NCBI GenBank assembly: GCA_014360745.1 | Contig: JACIWY010000134.1 | Span: 1-8,543 of the forward strand | DNA from: Chloroflexota bacterium | Lineage (GTDB): Bacteria > Chloroflexota > Anaerolineae > UBA1429 | Direction: 5' to 3' | Length of the DNA stretch: 8,543 bases | Shown: piece after piece, positions 6,374 to 8,543 of the stretch | Position numbering within the stretch: the first letter of the stretch is position 1 | How the letters are laid out: each line of letters opens with the position of its first letter | The notes under the pieces: generated by a model | What the model was told of the DNA's origin: nothing | Databases searched by the model: none | What the model saw: the letters and a program-made list of their open reading frames with translations, nothing else | Position numbers and translations under genes: made by a program

Positions 6374-8359
6374 ATGGAACAACCCAAACAGGTAGATATT
6401 CTGTTGCGCGGCGGCACTGTGCTCACCATGGACGCTGCGCGCCAGGTCTTTGATCCGGGCGCGGTCGCCGTGCGCGGGGGCGAGATCGTCGCCGTCGGCC
6501 CCCAGGCGGAGATCGACGCGGCCTATGAGGCCGGGACGATCATCGATTGCGCCGGCCACGTGGTCATGCCCGGCTTGGTGAACACCCACACTCATTTGCC
6601 GATGAGCCTGTTGCGCGGCCTGGCCGACGACCTGCGGCTGGATGTGTGGCTCTATGGCTACATCTTGCCGGTGGAGCGCGAGTTTGTGACGCCGGAGTTC
6701 AGCTTTCTGGGCACGCTCCTCTCTTGCGCCGAGATGTTGTGCGGTGGCATCACCTGCTTTGCCGATATGTACTATCACGAGGAAGAGGTGGCTTGGGCCG
6801 CGGTGCAGGCCGGGATGCGCGGCGTCTGCGGCGAGACGGTGATGAAGCTGCCCACCCCCGACGCCGGCAGCTTTGAGGAAAGCTTGCGTTACTGCGAAGA
6901 GTTCCTCTCTCACTGGCAAGATCACGAGCTCATCATCGCGGCCCCGGCCCCGCACTCCGTCTATATGTGCACCCCTGAATTGCTAGAAGGCACCACGGCG
7001 CTAGCCCGTCGGTTCAACGTCCCCCAGTTAATCCACATCTCCGAGACCGCCGCGGAGGTCGAAGACTGGCTGACCCAAACCTCCCTGCGCCCTGTGCGCT
7101 GGTTGGAGGAGTTGGGCCTGTTCCAAACCCGCGTGGTCGCCGCCCACTGCGTGCATGTCAACGCCGAAGAGATCCAATTGCTGGCCAAGTATCGGGTAGG
7201 AGTGGCTCACAACCCGACGAGCAACCTGAAACTGGCCAGCGGCATCGCCCCTGTGGCCGAGATGCTCGCCCGTGGGGTGCGCGTCGGCGTGGGCACCGAC
7301 GGCGCGGCGAGCAACAACGACTTGGATTTGTTCGAAGAGATGCGCCTGGCGGCCTTGTTACCCAAGGCGATCACCCAGAGCCCAGTGGCCGTCCCAGCGG
7401 TCGAGGCGGTGGCCATGGCTACCACCTACGGTGCCCAAGCGTTGCACCTGGGGCACCTCATCGGCACCTTAGAGCCGGGCAAACGCGCCGATCTCATCAC
7501 CGTATGCGCCGATACGCTTCATTCCCTGCCCCACTTTCAGACCACGGGGCACAACGTCTACTCTCGGCTGGCCTACACCGCCCACGCCGGCGATGTGCGC
7601 GATGTGCTGGTCAACGGGCGCATCGTCGTTCGCAACCGCGAACTGCTCAGCGTCGACGTAGAGGCCGTCCTGGAGCAGGCCAAGACGTTGGCCCAGCGTA
7701 TCAACCGGTTCTTTGTCGAGCGCGAGGGCAGCGTGCTGGACAAGTTAGTGGACATCGGTGGGTTGGAACAGCAGGAAACTTTTGAGGTGCAGGTCAAAGG
7801 GGTGCTGCAAGATAAGGCGGCCTTTGAGCGCGGGCTGGCCCACGATCAGGTACACATCACCCAGCACACCACGCGCGACCAGTATGACACCTACATGATC
7901 TTTGACGACCCTGAACAGGGGCGGCTGCGCTATCGCGAAGATCACGTGATCCAAGAGGATGGTTCCGTCCAGCCGATCTATTTTTTGACCCTGACCGGCC
8001 CGGCCAAGGAGGCCGAGTATGAGAACAGCGTCATCCTCAGCCGCTCCCGCTACACCGCGCCGGCGGATCGCTCACTGCGTTTTTATCGCGAATACTTTCA
8101 GCCTGTCGCGGAAAAAGAGATCGTCAAACACCGCGAGCGGTATCACCTCCGCTACAAGGGCGTGGATTTTGCCGTGAACCTAGATCGCATCCTCCAACCG
8201 GCACAGGATCGGCTCTTTGTCGAGATCAAGAGCCGCACCTGGTCACAACAAGACGCCCTGCGCAAGGCACGGCTCATCGGCGAGCTGCTGACCATCCTCG
8301 GCGCGCAGCCGGGGGATGTGCTCAAGCAGGAGTATGTGGATCTTTTTGAGGAGACATGA
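6374..8359 (+). CDS. MTA/SAH-deaminase-like amidohydrolase fused to a divergent CYTH domain
   Basis: The protein has 661 residues. About 1-460 is a complete metal-dependent amidohydrolase of the MtaD/SsnA type, which deaminates 5'-methylthioadenosine, S-adenosylhomocysteine or related aminopurine compounds. Metal and catalytic residues are present: H72 and H74 (NTHTH), H221 and E224 (HISE), H258 (AHC) and D309 (GTDGAASNN), with the SNLKLASGIAPV block. Residues about 468-661 read as a CYTH (triphosphate tunnel) domain: E471-x-Q-x-K475, R519 and R521 (LRYR), TLTGP (539-543), R587/R589, D604 in NLDRI, and FVEIK (615-619). Single-domain MtaD proteins are about 400-450 residues, so the tail is a real addition. 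I chose ATG 6374 because the ILLRGGTVLTMD strand normally starts such proteins; the frame extends upstream to 6125 without protein-like sequence. There is no good ribosome binding site, so translation may be coupled to the preceding small ORF. Confidence 0.88.
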   Translation: MEQPKQVDILLRGGTVLTMDAARQVFDPGAVAVRGGEIVAVGPQAEIDAAYEAGTIIDCAGHVVMPGLVNTHTHLPMSLLRGLADDLRLDVWLYGYILPVEREFVTPEFSFLGTLLSCAEMLCGGITCFADMYYHEEEVAWAAVQAGMRGVCGETVMKLPTPDAGSFEESLRYCEEFLSHWQDHELIIAAPAPHSVYMCTPELLEGTTALARRFNVPQLIHISETAAEVEDWLTQTSLRPVRWLEELGLFQTRVVAAHCVHVNAEEIQLLAKYRVGVAHNPTSNLKLASGIAPVAEMLARGVRVGVGTDGAASNNDLDLFEEMRLAALLPKAITQSPVAVPAVEAVAMATTYGAQALHLGHLIGTLEPGKRADLITVCADTLHSLPHFQTTGHNVYSRLAYTAHAGDVRDVLVNGRIVVRNRELLSVDVEAVLEQAKTLAQRINRFFVEREGSVLDKLVDIGGLEQQETFEVQVKGVLQDKAAFERGLAHDQVHITQHTTRDQYDTYMIFDDPEQGRLRYREDHVIQEDGSVQPIYFLTLTGPAKEAEYENSVILSRSRYTAPADRSLRFYREYFQPVAEKEIVKHRERYHLRYKGVDFAVNLDRILQPAQDRLFVEIKSRTWSQQDALRKARLIGELLTILGAQPGDVLKQEYVDLFEET

Positions 8360-8400
8360 AACTGCTAGCTACCGTACACTTTGAGGAAAGGGCAAGCTGA
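8356..8400 (+). pseudogene. 14-codon reading frame overlapping the amidohydrolase stop, probably an interrupted gene start
   Basis: The ATG overlaps the preceding stop (ATGA), the usual sign of translational coupling. It reads MKLLATVHFEERAS and then meets TGA at 8398-8400, inside the left arm of the inverted repeat at 8391-8468. A plausible reading is the true start of the next operon gene, cut by insertion of a mobile element near 8390. It could also be a chance ATGA. No family can be named from 14 residues. Confidence 0.25.
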
Positions 8401-8468
8401 CAGGGCGCGTCTCCAAGTATGGTTACCACACCAGCTTCACAAGGAGCAAGGCCACATGTCAGCTTACC
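8391..8468 (+). promoter_or_regulatory. Long inverted repeat overlapping a start codon, possible IS left end
   Basis: GGCAAGCTGACA (8391-8402) pairs with TGTCAGCTTACC (8457-8468): nine perfect base pairs, one mismatch, then two more. The right arm starts inside the ATG at 8456, and the AAGGAG site (8441-8446) lies within the enclosed loop. Arm length, about 54-base spacing and placement at a start codon resemble the leader at 6112-6180. A start-sequestering structure at the left end of an insertion element is the favoured reading. Confidence 0.45.
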
Positions 8469-8543
8469 ACCTCTATGATACATGGATCAGGACAATTCGA
8501 ACTGCTTCCGCAGGAGCGTGTCACGCGGGTGCGTAATGTTGCC
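8456..8543 (+). pseudogene. Transposase-like N-terminus with an apparent frameshift, truncated by the right edge
   Basis: From the ATG at 8456, with AAGGAG nine bases upstream, the frame reads MSAYHLYDTWIRTI, then continues out of register to a TAA at 8534-8536. If base 8498 is treated as one extra base, the reading passes into another frame as ELLPQERVTRVRNVA and stays open to the edge. A helix followed by LLPxERVTRxRNLA is, from memory, a common start of IS4-like transposases in Chloroflexota. This could be a decayed element, a sequencing error or programmed frameshifting. The catalytic region lies outside the window. Confidence 0.3.

Noticed and set aside
1..8543. CRISPR array, tRNA or rRNA genes.
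   Set aside because: No regularly spaced direct repeats, cloverleaf with conserved T-loop, or rRNA-like stretches were seen.

Overview
The window (GC-rich, roughly 60% by eye) looks like bacterial chromosomal DNA with a catabolic character. No rRNA or tRNA is present, so the host cannot be fixed. The fused E1 alpha-beta dehydrogenase, the CYTH fusion, and dispersed palindromes with a CCCGCAGGTT...CTGCGGG core make me favour an environmental Chloroflexota lineage (Anaerolineae/Caldilineae type). This is inference from recollection, not proof.

Left edge (1-304): a probable divergent gene start on the minus strand, a palindromic repeat, and a near-consensus sigma70 promoter whose -35 box begins two bases after the repeat. 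Main cassette (305-5950, all plus strand, probably one operon): an SDR-family NAD(P)-dependent dehydrogenase, an Ldh/AllD/YlbC-family 2-hydroxyacid dehydrogenase, a zinc-dependent medium-chain dehydrogenase, a VOC/glyoxalase-fold metalloprotein, and a single-chain thiamine-diphosphate E1 enzyme (alpha and beta subunits fused). The wider gaps inside the operon (after the Ldh gene and before the E1 gene) each hold a strong inverted repeat. The simplest reading is stepwise oxidation of a hydroxylated compound to a 2-oxo acid, which the E1 enzyme then decarboxylates. The substrate cannot be read from the sequence, and no E2 or E3 gene is in the window.

Right part (5951-8543): a hairpin after the operon, a second copy of the same palindrome family, a structured leader, and a 62-codon ORF that may be a transposase N-terminal remnant. 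Four bases later comes the most unusual gene: a 661-residue protein joining a complete MTA/SAH-deaminase-like amidohydrolase (about residues 1-460) to a C-terminal domain that reads as a divergent CYTH (triphosphate tunnel) domain (about 468-661).

Immediately downstream, a 14-codon reading frame begins by ATGA overlap. It is cut off by sequence that looks like the left end of a second mobile element, with a long inverted repeat over the start codon and a frameshifted transposase-like N-terminus running off the window. The strongest candidates for something new are the amidohydrolase-CYTH fusion and the two similarly built start-codon-sequestering leaders.
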